The position numbers and the translations under genes are program-made. Positions 22,313 through 34,105 of a DNA stretch of 64,000 nucleotides are shown one piece after another. The DNA comes from Nomia melanderi. Its lineage: Eukaryota; Arthropoda; Insecta; Hymenoptera; Halictidae. A model generated the notes under the pieces. That model ran no database searches. It had not been told where the DNA came from and saw only the letters and a list, made by a program, of their open reading frames with translations. The stretch covers positions 682,001 to 746,000 of the forward strand of contig NC_135002.1 of assembly GCF_051020985.1 (NCBI RefSeq). The letters are read 5' to 3'. Numbering within the stretch: position 1 is the first letter of the stretch; each line of letters starts with the position of its first letter.

Positions 22313-24081
22313 GCTTAGCTGAGCCACACCTGAAGAAAAGGAAGAATTACATGTGTCCCTTGTGTACATATTTACAGTGAAACTTATCTGAATACTAGTT
22401 TAAGATGTAATAGAAGCAACCTAAATAAACAACCATGCCGCTACCGATGTAATTCCCAGATGAAAGTATCCATTCTCTTGTTCGCCTCTAGAAAATTAAA
22501 TACCTGTATCGCTGACAATATTATTGCGAGAAAATATCTGTCGCAATAAAGTTAAAAAGTACTCGTTAACAAACAAAAAGAAACATTGAAACCCTAACCC
22601 ACGTAAGTACGCAAATATTATGTAAATTCGTATAGAACTCACCGGAATTTCTATTTGCCTCTCGAGTTGAAAATTTCAAGATTGCTGAGCATTCGCTCGG
22701 TAAATATTTACCGTCGTTCTACATTTCGAAAATAAACGGAACGTTAAGGAATACATCATAGAGCCCGACATTACCGCACAGGCGATAACATCTGAGATAG
22801 CGACGGCCACATTCGTCTGTTTCACTGGTTCCCGGCGCCGAGATGTTGAAAGGGAGGGAGGGGTCGTGCAAATCTGCCATTTATTCGTAAAAGGAACAGG
22901 CTACGCGCGCCAGATGTCGGTTGGCTGGCACGACCAATGACGCGTTCGCTCTGAGCTTTGCCGCGAAGCGGCGGTGCGAATCTGCCGGCTGTCACATGCA
23001 GCCAGTTATCCCGTCGACGCTTGACGGTGCATCGTTGCAGGTGCGTCTAAACTGGTTCGACTCCGTCGATCCGCCGTTTCCTCGGTTCCTGCCGCGATTG
23101 ACTTTTCGCGTTGCTCGGCCGGCCGTGCGAATCGGTCGTGTCACACTCGGCGAAACGACGACGGCCTTCGAGTATGCATCGACTTGGCGACGCCAGTGCC
23201 ATACCTGCGGTGAGACTAGAAGAGGACAGGTTCGCGTAGGCGCATCGTCGTTATGAATGGAAGCGGTCGTCCTGTTTGACATAACCGTGTTGCATCGCGG
23301 TGGAATATCGAACGAACGAGGGGCTCAAGAACGCTCGGGAGTCGTGACGCTCACCACCGTCGAAGCGAGAGAGCCCGGGCACGTCCGTGTGAAACACTGA
23401 ACAACGCGGAGAAAGAGGATCGTCGAGGGCAGAACGGCGAGACGTAACGACGAGGCACACGGACCGCGCGCGTTGTCGTCGGAAAGGGGCGAAGTTCAAT
23501 GCATTCGTGAAAATTGGGGAGCATCTGTGTCGGTGTGGCTGCGTCGTGAGAAAAGAGGGTGCCCCCACGGCGTGTATATGTCAGTGATCGGTGAACGCAG
23601 GCGGCGGTCCTTGTTCCATCCGAAGCCGAACGGTGGACGGGAAGCGAGACGACAGAGAAAGCCGAGGCAGGAGCTGCTGCTGCTGTACCACATCGTCGAC
23701 AGCGTGCCGGCGTTTCGAGTGGCTGAGAGTTCGTGGACGGCCACCTTAACCGCGAGGCAAACCAGCGCGTGAATGTATTGGAAGCGGTGGCCGCGCGTCC
23801 TACGTCGCCGTCGCCGTTGCGAACGCCGTGAAAACGGTACGGCATCGTGGATATCGTCGGGAGGCCATCCGCGCCCATGGACACATCACCCGGACCGATG
23901 GCACAGCGCGTGTCGTGATCGCGGCGCGACGGAAACGTCGAGAATGCCGCGGACGTCACTCTCGTCGTCGGATGGAAGGATGGCGGTAATCGAGATCGTC
24001 GACGAGATCGATGCGCATTGGAACGGAATCGATTAATAAATCAGCGAAACGATACGGGGGAAGACAAAACGGCGAAGTGCG

Positions 24082-24150
24082 CGTGGTTAGGTGAGGTGAG
24101 GTGTGGTGTGGTGAGGTGTGGTGAGAGGTGAGAGGTGAGGTGTGGTGAGC
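24082..24150. repeat. G-rich GTGAGGTGTG minisatellite upstream of glucosyltransferase start
   Basis: Irregular tandem repetition of GGTGAGG and GGTGTGG about 80-150 bp before the start codon, with strand asymmetry (almost no C on the plus strand). It probably lies in the 5' UTR or proximal promoter; G-rich transcripts of this kind could form secondary structure. Confidence 0.75.
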
Positions 24151-24229
24151 CGGAGGTACACCTCTCCCTCCCCCTCCCGCCGCCGGTCGGAGGTTAGGAC
24201 TTCCTAGGTACACGCGAGGATCCCCGAAG

Positions 24230-25426
24230 ATGAACTTCATGATATATACCCTGTATGGGTTCGCGGTGTTCTTCATGATATTCTGGTCGGGTATGTGGAT
24301 CCTCCATGTGCTGGCGTTGATAGCCGGTCGATGCAAGCTGCACCGTAAAATCATCCAAGTGCCGACGTACGAGACCCCGTTGCCCGGCGTGTCGATCATC
24401 AAACCGTTGATGGGCGTTGATCCGAACCTGTACAACAACCTGGAGACGTTCTTCACGATGGAGTACCCCCGGTACGAGCTGCTGTTCTGCGTGGAGGACG
24501 ACTCGGACCCGGTGCTGATGCTGGTGCGCAAGCTGATCGAGAAGTACCCGGAGGTGGACGCCAGGCTGTTCACCGGCGGCCGTAACGTGGGCGTGAATCC
24601 GAAGATCAACAACATGCAGCCGGCGTACGAGGCGGCGAAACACGAGCTCGTGTTGATAAGCGACAGCGGTATTAAAATGAAAGAGGACACTCTCCTCGAC
24701 ATGGTGAATTACATGACGGACAACGTGGCGCTGGTCCACCAAATGCCGTTCACGTGCGACCGGGAGGGTTTCGCCGCCGCGTACGAGAAGATCTTCTTCG
24801 GCACCGTGCAGTCGCGCATGTACCTGGCCGCCGACCTGCTACGGATCAACTGCCACACAGGCATGTCCGCGTTGCTGAGGAAGGCGCCGCTGGACGAGGT
24901 GGGCGGACTGAAAACGTTCGGCGTGTACCTGGCCGAGGACTTTTTCTACGCAAAGTCGTTGACCGACCGGGGCTGGCGTATCACGGTCTCCTCGCAGCCG
25001 GCGTTGCAGAACAGCGGCCACTGCGAGCTGCATTCCTTCCAGGCGAGGCTACGAAGGTGGGCGAAACTCAGAGTGGCCATGCTGCCCACCACGATCGTGC
25101 TGGAGCCGTTGAGCGAGTGCTTAGTGTTAGGTGCCTGTGCTTCCTGGGCGGCCAGCGTACTCCTCGAGTGGGACTCGCTTGTTTTCTATTTGGTACACAT
25201 ACTTTTGTGGTTCATGCTCGACTGGACGCTGCTGTGCGTCGTGCAGAACGGCCCGCTGCCGTTCAACAAATTAGAGTTTGTGTGCGGATGGTTGCTCAGC
25301 GAGATCACCAGGCCCTATCTTTTCCTCCAAGCGGTTCTAGATCCCCTGATACAGTGGCGATCCCGCGTTTACAAGCTCAGGTGGGGCGGCGTCGCGGAAG
25401 AGGTTAAGGCAAAAGTCAAATATTAA
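24230..25426 (+). CDS. GlcT: Ceramide glucosyltransferase (UDP-glucose:ceramide), 398 aa
   Basis: Transfers glucose from UDP-glucose to ceramide at the Golgi/ER membrane, the first step of glycosphingolipid synthesis (UGCG in vertebrates, GlcT in Drosophila). A GT21/GT2 family member with an N-terminal signal-anchor helix at about residues 4-32 and PGVSIIKPLMGVDPNL. The D,D,D,(R/Q)xxRW catalytic set is visible: CVEDDSD around 88-93, SDSG with D145, AEDF with D237, and RLRRW 273-277. GGRNVGVNPKINN (117-128) is typical of the family. Two C-terminal hydrophobic stretches (about 290-340) follow. The coding region is a single exon, from the ATG of MNFMIYTLYG to TAA. The length matches the animal enzyme (about 394 aa). 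Confidence 0.95.
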   Translation: MNFMIYTLYGFAVFFMIFWSGMWILHVLALIAGRCKLHRKIIQVPTYETPLPGVSIIKPLMGVDPNLYNNLETFFTMEYPRYELLFCVEDDSDPVLMLVRKLIEKYPEVDARLFTGGRNVGVNPKINNMQPAYEAAKHELVLISDSGIKMKEDTLLDMVNYMTDNVALVHQMPFTCDREGFAAAYEKIFFGTVQSRMYLAADLLRINCHTGMSALLRKAPLDEVGGLKTFGVYLAEDFFYAKSLTDRGWRITVSSQPALQNSGHCELHSFQARLRRWAKLRVAMLPTTIVLEPLSECLVLGACASWAASVLLEWDSLVFYLVHILLWFMLDWTLLCVVQNGPLPFNKLEFVCGWLLSEITRPYLFLQAVLDPLIQWRSRVYKLRWGGVAEEVKAKVKY

Positions 25427-25466
25427 AACGGACCGCGTGGGAAACCGCGTTCTTCGTTCTCCATTG

Positions 25467-25552
25467 TCTTTCTCTATCTCTATATTTCTCTCTCTCTCTC
25501 TCTCTTCTTTCTCTCTTTCTCTCTCTCTCTCTTCTCTCTTTCTGTCCCTTAC
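25467..25552. repeat. (TC)n microsatellite / pyrimidine tract
   Basis: A nearly pure CT run with occasional TTT interruptions starts about 40 bp after the stop codon of the glucosyltransferase gene. Confidence 0.9.
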
Positions 25553-26803
25553 CTCTGGTACTCATTTGGTTGTGTCAACGCATTGTGGACCGGATACATG
25601 CTTACCGACTTCTTCACCTGCGAGATAGATGTTTAAGGGAAATAGTATTAATATTAATCTCCGATTTCACACTGGTGACAAGTGGGGGGTTAGGGGAGAC
25701 GAACAAAACGGTTCACTTTTGCTACCGATCTCATACTTAACGATAGAACTTTAAGTCGCGTTCCGGGGGGCGGATCTCGTGTTCGTCAAGGCGGTTCACA
25801 ATGCGTTAAAACCAACGTGACCATGTTCGTGAAATTCCAGTGCGGGACAGTCCGAATCGTACTAATTTTATCTTCTTTGGATTCTTAATGGCAGTCTGTG
25901 GCAAAAAATAGCACACCTATCTGTTACTTATCGCGTTTAAGTATGGATCTATCAGCTTAATCGGTTCAAACGACTCTTGTAATTTCTACAAAATTACCTG
26001 TTAATCCGTAAGAACCGCTACTCCCGTTCAAAGTGATTGTCCTTTTAATTTTGGAGGACTGCTTCTCTTGTCTGCCTCATTGTTGCAAATGAATCCGAGA
26101 CATCGTTCGTTTCGTTGTTTTGTAACAAACTGTAAATAACTTTTTTACCGCAATGGATAATCCAACAGATATTTATTGCAAGAATATTTTTGTTAACCGA
26201 GCGTAAACTCAATGTAAATAATACCGGTTCCACTCTCTCGCTTTGTTTTCATCGTGTCCCGGATTAATTTTTCCTTAAAAAATTCGAAACAAATCATACG
26301 TTCATACGATCTTTGCACTCGCTTCGAACACTTGCACAGTTCAACCTCAACCGAAGGCAGAATATTCTACGATACGCTACAACCCGTCGCTATTTACATT
26401 GTCGGTTGAAAGGCAAACATCTAGTACACCGCGTCTATCGAAACATTAACACCGATCCTTCAGAATTGAAAGTAACAAATAACAAAATCCCGTCGCGGGT
26501 TCATCTCGACCGAATAAAATCACAGAAATGTTACGTGTGCTACGCTTTTGTCGCGGACTGATGAAAAGTGGATTTCGGTCAGTGATATCGTCAAATGAGG
26601 ACTGTTTTGCACAATCCAAAGCGTTTGGTCATGTTCGTCGTTGCAAGGCATCCATTACGCGACAGCGTAGGTGTTCCTGTATTTTTTTTTAATTTAATTT
26701 AATTTTATTTTAATGACACCCGATATATTTTTTGCTATACTTATTTGTATTACGTTAGAACGAGATATAAAAAATATGCGCCGCATACGCACGACACATA
26801 CAT

Positions 26804-26825
26804 ACACACACACACACACACACAC
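26804..26825. repeat. (CA)n microsatellite
   Basis: Uninterrupted CA dinucleotide run of 11 units. Confidence 0.9.
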
Positions 26826-27516
26826 GTACACTCGCGCGATGCACTTACATACGTATATACATACAAAGAGATATGTATAAATATTATACGGGGGATGTTA
26901 CCGCGGGCGCGTACAATATACATGCAAGCGTCTTACGTAAACACGGTAACGGTGCAATATGTAAGGATACGCATGCCGCGCGGACATCGCTTTCGATTAT
27001 TTTACACACTATACCCGCCGACTGGGAATGATACGCTCACCGATCGTGCAATGTTTTTCTTTCTCAGTCCTGTTTCTCTCTTTCTTTCTCTCTTTCTTGT
27101 TTACCCGGAATAGGTTATGTTAGAGTGTAACGGGTTGCGCTTAACTAGACTGCTGATTCAACGGGGACACGACCGTTGAATCATTAACGCTCTCCGATAC
27201 CCCTTTCCAAACGACACTTTCGTTTGCATCGTTTTGTGCTACCTGTAAATAACGACGGCAAAATAGACAATCGGAAGCGTCGTTACAGCGGAACGTCGAG
27301 CGTCGGTGCGTCACTCGCGATGATTTTTTTTTTTTACTTTATTTTAACCCTTAACGGACGTACGTCACCGCCCACGTGACATCGCGGGCATCGTGACGAA
27401 CCTTTATCCGTCACGTGACGCGGTTATCTTTCCCTTCGCGCCGGAAAATGTTTCAGAGAATATCTGCACGTACGAACGAAGAATTCAAGCTTTCGCGTTT
27501 AATTTTCAATCGCCGT

Positions 27517-27946
27517 TTAACGTTAGAACTACCGGATCAGTGGAAACGATCGATTCCTAAATTCTTCTTTTAGAGTTACCGCGGAGGTACAGGTACTTCT
27601 TTAAGAAACGACTCGAGAAGCTGGTTTAGCAATACTAGTTTTTTTTAACACTTGGGCAACCGTCTAAAAATAACTGTAACTACCTCTTCCATTATCTTCG
27701 ATTGAACTCGTTCGATTAATTTGGCTGAAAACTTTGTTTCGTAAAAACAACCGTATTTGACGAATTGCAAATAATCCTACTTGAAGACTTACTAAACAAC
27801 AAAAGAGAAGATAAAATAAAAGACAATACGTTGCTAAGTGAAAAGTGGGAGATCCCATTCGGTTGGCTAAGCGTTAATAAATTCGCTTGTAGCTGTCAAA
27901 GAAATGTTCGAAAGACGGTCCACGTGCTCGGTAGTTCTAGCGTTAA
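27517..27946. mobile_element. Family B TTAA element inside N, itself interrupted by family O
   Basis: Left TTAACGTTAGAACTACC and right GGTAGTTCTAGCGTTAA are the family B termini. The element is 430 bp, but 201 bp once the internal O element and one TTAA are removed, which is the normal B size. Confidence 0.8.
27645..27877. mobile_element. Family O TTAA element, 233 bp, nested inside B
   Basis: Ends TTAACACTTGGGCAACCG and CGGTTGGCTAAGCGTTAA. The interior is clearly related to 56503-56699 (shared blocks GAATTGCAAATAATCC and GTGAAAAGTGGGAGATC). A short palindrome TGGGA-GA-TCCCA lies about 20 bp inside the right end. Confidence 0.75.
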
Positions 27947-28104
27947 TATTCTGATATTTGGATCGCGACGGAAAATCTTGAAGTATACCTGCTCTTACGC
28001 AATAAAACTCGCGTGGAATAATTCGCGAAGCTTCTCTCGCGAGCACATCGCAAAGATCTACCTGACAGATTAGATCTGAACCATTGACGTCCAATAAGGG
28101 TTAA

Positions 28105-29974
28105 TTAGTCCGCCGAATTAGCCCGTGCTGTCTCGGTGGGTCGAGGAAAATGTCAAAACCGGAATTCTGATGAACATTCGTAGTCTAGTCAGTAATGTTT
28201 CCATCCTCTCTCTAGGCTCGGAGGAAGGGGGGTCGAGGACAGATAGTAACGAGGCCGACCTTAGGTCCCTTATCGCAACGCGGAATAATTGATGTGTTCT
28301 AATGAAACAGTTCCCCGGAGAAAATACTTGCGAAAGTGTACCGCAGCTGTCTTGACGCGCTGCCGACGCGACGTCTCGTCGATTCGTAAAATGTTTATGT
28401 CCCTTATCGTTGCGGCAACTGGAACTGTTCTAATAACCGGAGATCCGAATGAGTTTGTTTTGTCACCGTGACACCCGGCACGGCAGCAATGAGAAAAAAC
28501 GTGGTTACAGTCGCCACGGTGCGTTCACATTGACACCCGATAGCCTTTTGGCGGGGAAACGAGGAAGCGAACGGACCGACTCGGCTAAACCGGCGAAATA
28601 AAGTCGACGAGTCAACTCGTTTCTCTTGTGTCAACGGTTTCACGCCGCTTCGACGCTTTCCATTCGTTGTTTATCTCTCGCATTGGGTTAGGTCAAAACA
28701 ATGCGGCTAACCGTCGCAGCGAATGAGATGCCTCGGTCGCGCTCGTTGTTTCGCTGGATATTGTAAACAGGAGAAAAGGCACGCGAGACAAAATTCACGT
28801 CGCGGAGGGAAAGTCACCGTGGCTCGTGTTCTGTGTTGTGTTTCGTGGTGATGCGTCCGCGTTATTTTTCCCGGCGTCGTTCCCGATAAGATCGGGGGGA
28901 AAGTGGAGCCGCGGCGAAACGAGATGCACGGTTAGCGAAATTCGCGAGACAAAGCCGTGCAGATGGCGCGAGTGTGATCCTCGTTTGAAAAAAATCGTTC
29001 GATTACGGACACCGGTATTGCGCGCGGCTTGACAGCGACCTCTCACAAGAAGAAGTCGTTTAATCATGGCGGATTAGGTGGAAAATATTACACAAGTGTT
29101 TTTTCGAATCTTCCTTTCCGTTTGCCACACGCGAACGTAAACACGACGCGCACGATGAACCGGAGGGGAACGTGTGTACCGTAACCGAAGTTAACCTTAA
29201 CGTTGTCTTGCCGATCGTACCTTTCGGGTGAGTGTTCAAAATGTAATATCGCCTGAACAGATTTTTAAACGAGTCTCCGAGCTGTGCAACTCGATTTGTC
29301 AGTTTGTTCGTACGGTTTTGACGGATTCGTCGGAAATTGGAAGGATTTAGGCGTTCCTTTCTTTCTCGTCTTCGACTTCATTTGTATTTACAACACGCGG
29401 CAATGAGTCGTAATGACCGCGCGATGTTCGGCATCCGTTTCGAGGTTAACTGTCCCGGGGACGCGACGTGTTCCAACGGTTTTTCCGTTGATCGTGTAAA
29501 CAGGAGATTTTTCACGGATTCAAAGGGATTCGGGCAACCGGATCAACCGATCGGACAATCGTACCAAAAAGAACTTAATCGTGGATATTTCTGATTAAAT
29601 CTAACCCACCAATTTTAAGACTCTAAGAAATTAAGCCGGATATCTGTGTACGTGATGCTGTTAAGTGTCAGCTAATCGATCCTCGCGATCTTTCTAATCG
29701 TGCTGCGCAGGAAGGAGTCCAGGTACGCTCGATTTCATTGAAATTGCGTTTAAGGCTGTGTTAGAGGTTAGAGATAATGTATAAACGAATTTAAGCTGGG
29801 TTCGCGATGCGGGCACGACTTTCAGCGATTTTTCGAATTGGAAGTTTCGACACACGACCTACCGCAACGGTGTATAGAGTACTCCCGCGAAAAGTTACTC
29901 TCTCTATACCTACTTTTACCTGTTGTATTAAACGCTACATAGAACTGCTCACACACACAGTCTCGGGCAGCTCC
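28105..29974. other. CpG-rich intergenic DNA
   Basis: No gene, RNA or repeat recognised. Open frames are short, overlap on both strands and carry no known motif. Confidence 0.5.
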
Positions 29975-30404
29975 TTAACCCCTTGCTTTGCAACATGTGT
30001 CAGAGGCGAATTCCAATATGCTTTAACCCTTTGCACTCGAGAATGCTTTTCTCAAGAAATATTCATTATTTTCTGATGAAATGTCGATGATACTTTTTAC
30101 AACTAACATAAAGAAATACCTTGCATAAACTGACAGAACTATTTCATTTCGATGTTCCTTGTGTTGATACATTATAGACAGTTTAATATTGAATTTGAGA
30201 TTTCATTTTCTTGGGTCAAATCAAGTGGTGAAAGTCATTACTCGAGTGCAAAGGGTTAAGTTTAAACGAAGCCTCGTGTTAGCGATTTGTATGGTTTCTA
30301 CTAAATTTAGACATAGAAAGAGCATGGAATGTTTTCTTTTGCATTATTAACGATAAATAGTAACGAAGGCAGCTACGAAATTCAATCGTAAGGCAAGGGG
30401 TCAA
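29975..30404. mobile_element. Family I TTAA element interrupted by a nested A element
   Basis: Left end TTAACCCCTTGC and right end GCAAGGGGTCAA (TTAA decayed to TCAA). 430 bp including the 237-bp A element; about 197 bp without it. Non-coding. Confidence 0.65.
30023..30259. mobile_element. Family A TTAA element, 237 bp, nested in family I
   Basis: Ends TTAACCCTTTGCACTCGAG and CTCGAGTGCAAAGGGTTAA are perfect inverted copies. The host sequence continues on both sides of the duplicated TTAA. Belongs to the same subfamily as 59263-59489. Confidence 0.9.
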
Positions 30405-30767
30405 GCAGAGGTAACAGGGGAACGCTGGTGTAAGTTGGACACCTCTGACCTACCGTATATTTTTTTAATAATTTATTACGAGGGATCTCTGAAATGATTT
30501 CTATGAAATAAAAGTCTGGAGTGACGTCTACCGCTCCCGCTTTCCTCGCGGTCGCTGCAGTCAGTCAATTTCAAGGTTTTACCCTTCGTGGAACGTAACG
30601 AAGCGAAGAATCGGACGCGAGGTGACAGTCATCAAGGAAAAGTTAATTTCTCGCTAATAAACGACATTAGCTCGCAACGCATCCGAGACAATTGATAAGC
30701 TGGGGTTGGCCAACCTCACGTGCATTTCCCGTATTACTCGAGCTCCTTGCGACAGCCGACGCGCTGG
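30405..30767. other. Intergenic DNA
   Basis: Nothing recognisable between the family I element and the hAT-like element. Confidence 0.5.
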
Positions 30768-31049
30768 TTCTCAAGCAGCGTTGGGCAATAGTTACTCGGA
30801 GTAACGAATAAATTCAGTTTTTATCCTCACTTTCGAACAACGCCGAATAACTTACTCGTGACTTACGATCACGGAACGAAACGAATTTATTCGTTAGTTT
30901 TTATTCGTCGTTTGGAATGTTTTAAGTAAAACGATCGACACATTCCCAAGGAGTCATCCTGATGCTTAGATACTAACAACTCGAATCAATTATTTATTTC
31001 TCATTGTCGTTGAACAAACCGTCGAACAACGCCCAACACTGTTCCCAAG
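30768..31049. mobile_element. hAT-like MITE (30776-31041) with 8-bp target-site duplication
   Basis: The termini CAGCGTTGGGC and GCCCAACACTG are inverted copies in the CAGNG...GTTGGGC style of hAT elements. The 8-bp flanks are TTCTCAAG (30768-30775) and TTCCCAAG (31042-31049), one mismatch. The interior is AT-rich and non-coding, 266 bp. Confidence 0.85.
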
Positions 31050-31390
31050 TGAGGTTGAATTCAGTCCCATGGTGCACGTGTTATTCGATGCGACGCAGGT
31101 TATAACTTCGCCTCGTAAATACGCGCGTAAGATGTTTCCATTTCTCTTTTGTTTTTCTTGTTTGCTCATTTCGGAAACGGAATCGCCCTACCGATTGTTC
31201 TTTTGACGTCGTCGGGTCGGATAGGGGGAACTATCTAGTCTTCTGATAACCACGATTCTGGTCATCAGTCAATCGCTCCATGTACTCTAACGTCGTCATT
31301 ATTTGTATATGTGTATATAAATATATTTTCCGTTTTTTTCTTTCTATTTTCAATCGAGATTATGTACTTGAATGCATGTAACGCGGAACT

Positions 31391-31400
31391 ATTATTATTA

Positions 31401-31461
<61 letters not shown>

Positions 31462-31485
31462 TACTATTATTACTACCATGTATTA
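31391..31485. repeat. (ATT)n microsatellite
   Basis: About 30 ATT units with a few interruptions (ATTGTT, ACT). It creates spurious poly-Leu and poly-Asn frames on the two strands. Confidence 0.95.
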
Positions 31486-33895
31486 TTATCATATGTTCGC
31501 ATTAACCGATGACGAGAGAGGTATTAACTTATATTAATATCTAATTGTCATCCAACGCTCGCGTTCGCGAACGGAGAAACATCCGCCATATTGCGTACGT
31601 GACTAGGCATTGTTTGTCACGAGTATTTATTATTCTTAAAGAAACACGAACAGATGCACGGAACTTGCATCGGCGTGACAGTTAAAACCGGATTCACGAA
31701 TCTGCGGCCAACCAGACGGCGAAAACGGAACATCGTCGGAAGGATTGTTTATTTAAATATTGTCCGGGGAGCGGTCTCGCTGAATTTCCGTTCCGCGTTG
31801 TTCGCCGGGTCGCGCGAAATGAATATTTATTCCATACGACTTTGTAAATAACCGTGAAAGCTTGTAAATAGACCCGAGAACGGCGTTTTATAAAGACGCG
31901 TCTCGGCATTAAAGGTTTTTACCGAGTGGTCGACTTTATGTTTTCATTTTGTTACTCGTTTCTCACTTCCTTTTCGGATTTCCGTGTAAAATGCGAAAGA
32001 TTGCTGGAAACGTCGAAAGATCATCGTACGCGTTGCCGATACGCGTGGCAGTTTGTCTCTAGGGCCTCCTCTTCCAGCTTCAGTAGTCTAGTTGGCTTCG
32101 GTAAATTTATTAACGTTGGTAAAATTGTCTATTTTTAAACTTCTAATTTCAAAGATCTCGATAAATGGACAGCAGTTTTTCTGGGAACAATAGAATAAAC
32201 AATGAATATTTGTAGACGTAGGAATTTCGGGCGAATCGGATATTTCTCTCTGTTCAGTTTATCCAAAATTTGTTTCGCTGATATTGAAGTTGAATGTGTA
32301 TTAATGAGAAATTAATGAAAGTATATAGTCATTCTTAGTTCTGTCTGTTCATTTTCTCCTGTTAAATCAGAACTGTTCCGATTCGCCTTAGTCTGCCATA
32401 TCGGTAAAAGGACATTGGGCTTCCGATTCCTGCGTGTAATGTAGATTGCATCGGTCCCGACTCAACGATAACAATTTACACGTCGAAACGTGAATCATGA
32501 AAGCCAGGCATCGACGCGTGCATCGGCAACACGTATCTCGACGTGTAGAGGCCTCGACGCGGCCGAGGGAAAGTTGCAGATTCAGTAATTTCTCCGCGGC
32601 GAGCGGAGTGGCGGCGCTTAACGACAAAAGTGAATCCGGGGCTTTTGAACCCTAACACTTTCATCGGTCAAGTGGTCAATTAATGGAGATATTTATACGA
32701 CACGAGCGAACCGTTTGGCCCCTGAAATCGTCGACTTCAGTGACCATAATGAGCTCAACTGGCCCGACAAGATGGCCGGCGTCGATCCGCCATCGCTGCA
32801 GTTCGGCGCTGCCCGAGAATCGTTGGTGGGCACGCAATCTTATCTACCGTAACCCCCCGCCAGCTTACAGGCTGTCCCCAAAACCACAATGCAATTGAAA
32901 AGCCGATTATCCCGCCTGGAAAACCAAGTGGGAAGTATAGAATTATTTTTATACGATGCCTCGTTCTCGCTCGCGCGCGAAAGTTTGCGCGCCCACGGTG
33001 TTCAATAAGAATCGGCTAACATTTATCCACGTCCTGCCATTTCCAGCTACAAATATCCGACGAGTGTAAAGTAAACTTTCGAAATCTATTATCTGGATGA
33101 TGAAGTCCTTCGCAAGAAAGTGTCAGCCCATATATCCCATTTGTTTTCTCGCTTCCTCCTACGATTTCAAAAATACACTGTGTATACACGGTCTCTCTGA
33201 TATTCTTTATTTCTCATTCCCCGCGAAGATGAGTGGAGAGCAAACAGCGGAATCGAGTAGGATCGCCGATACGTCTTCCGCGGTTAATAGCCTGGTGTTA
33301 ACGTTATGTAACCGGTGCAACGTGTCGTCAACCATTGAATGTTAGCAACAGTTATCTTGAGATCAGTCTCAGCCGGCTGTTTTTAAGTACTCGTTGTATC
33401 ATCGCTATTGTATCATCTCTGGGGACTTCCCCGAAACTCCGACGATTTTTTTTCGCGGTTACGTAGAGCGTATATCTAGGTTATCGACGGTTCGGTAATC
33501 CTCATCCTAGTATTCGCTAACACGCCACTCGGTGTTCCTGGTAATCGTTTCATCGTGCGCCAACTTATCGAGACAGATGCGATACCTTCCTTATCGCACG
33601 TACTTTTTCGATTGCGACGCCGCTATCTTTTCCTATATCTGTCTTCGTCGCTTTTTTCTTTGCACAGGTGGTTTATTGATCATTTTTCCGCGGTACTGCC
33701 AAGCGTTCGCCATGAATCACGGCCGATCAACGGCTCTCCGGGAGGAACCCTCGCTGCGAAAGCTCTTTAGACATTCGAAGAAGGAAATTGAAAAGCGTCG
33801 CTCATCGCCGCGACGCTCGTTACCCGGGGAAATCAAGCCGCGGCGCGTGAATGCAATTAACCGCCAGGTTGTCTGCTCGCGCTTTCCCCTTGTAA
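31486..33895. other. CpG-rich intergenic DNA
   Basis: No gene or clear repeat. A short stretch at 32184-32205 (GGGAACAATAGAATAAAC) recurs at 49247-49268, just before a family H right end. Confidence 0.45.
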
Positions 33896-34105
33896 TTAAC
33901 ACTAGAACTACCGAGCATTTAATACGGTTAATATGTGAACCCTATGAAAGTTGTAACAGTAGATTATCTTCGGTTCCTTCAGACGTTCATTGTAGTATTC
34001 AAGCGAAACGATTTATTTTCAAGACCATTTCGAATGTTCGATGCTTTTAAGATATCAATAATTGCGAAATGAAACAATCAAATGAAACGTGAAAATCACG
34101 GTAGA
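33896..34105. mobile_element. Family B TTAA element with damaged right end
   Basis: Left end TTAACACTAGAACTACCGAG and an interior colinear with the intact copy 60492-60696. The right end is recognisable only to ACGGTAG, where an inverted-repeat element begins. Confidence 0.7.

Larger units (their letters stand above)
21894..24229. other. XPB 3' region and CpG-rich upstream region of the glucosyltransferase gene
   Basis: The first ~900 bp is AT-rich (XPB 3' UTR and spacer). From about 22700 it becomes strongly CpG-rich, continuing into the ceramide glucosyltransferase start. The second part most likely holds its promoter and non-coding 5' exons, but I cannot place a transcription start. It contains a 26-bp direct repeat (22261-22312) and a G-rich minisatellite (24082-24150). 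The open frames here overlap on both strands as expected of CpG-rich DNA. Confidence 0.5.
25427..27343. other. Non-coding DNA after glucosyltransferase, possibly its long 3' UTR
   Basis: No gene recognised. The first part may be the 3' UTR of the upstream gene. It contains a (TC)n tract at 25467-25552 and a (CA)n tract at 26804-26825, and a T-rich then AT-rich stretch near 26680-26760. No TTAA element of the type seen further right was found. Confidence 0.5.
27344..28104. mobile_element. Family N TTAA element, interrupted by a nested B and O element
   Basis: Left end TTAACCCTTAACGGACGT and right end ACGTCCAATAAGGGTTAA are inverted copies with TTAA at both borders. Perfect palindromes GACGTACGTC and CGTCACGTGACG lie just inside the left end. 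Removing the nested 27517-27946 insertion leaves about 335 bp. Non-coding. Confidence 0.65.

Noticed and set aside
23351..24036. Long overlapping frames on both strands upstream of the glucosyltransferase
   Set aside because: CpG-rich DNA has few stop codons; the frames overlap each other antisense and carry no motif. Better explained as 5' UTR and promoter.
24194..25407. Second long frames on both strands across the glucosyltransferase gene
   Set aside because: Shadows of the real, GC-rich coding frame, which has the full catalytic motif set.
31265..31505. Poly-Asn and poly-Leu frames
   Set aside because: Both are translations of the (ATT)n microsatellite.
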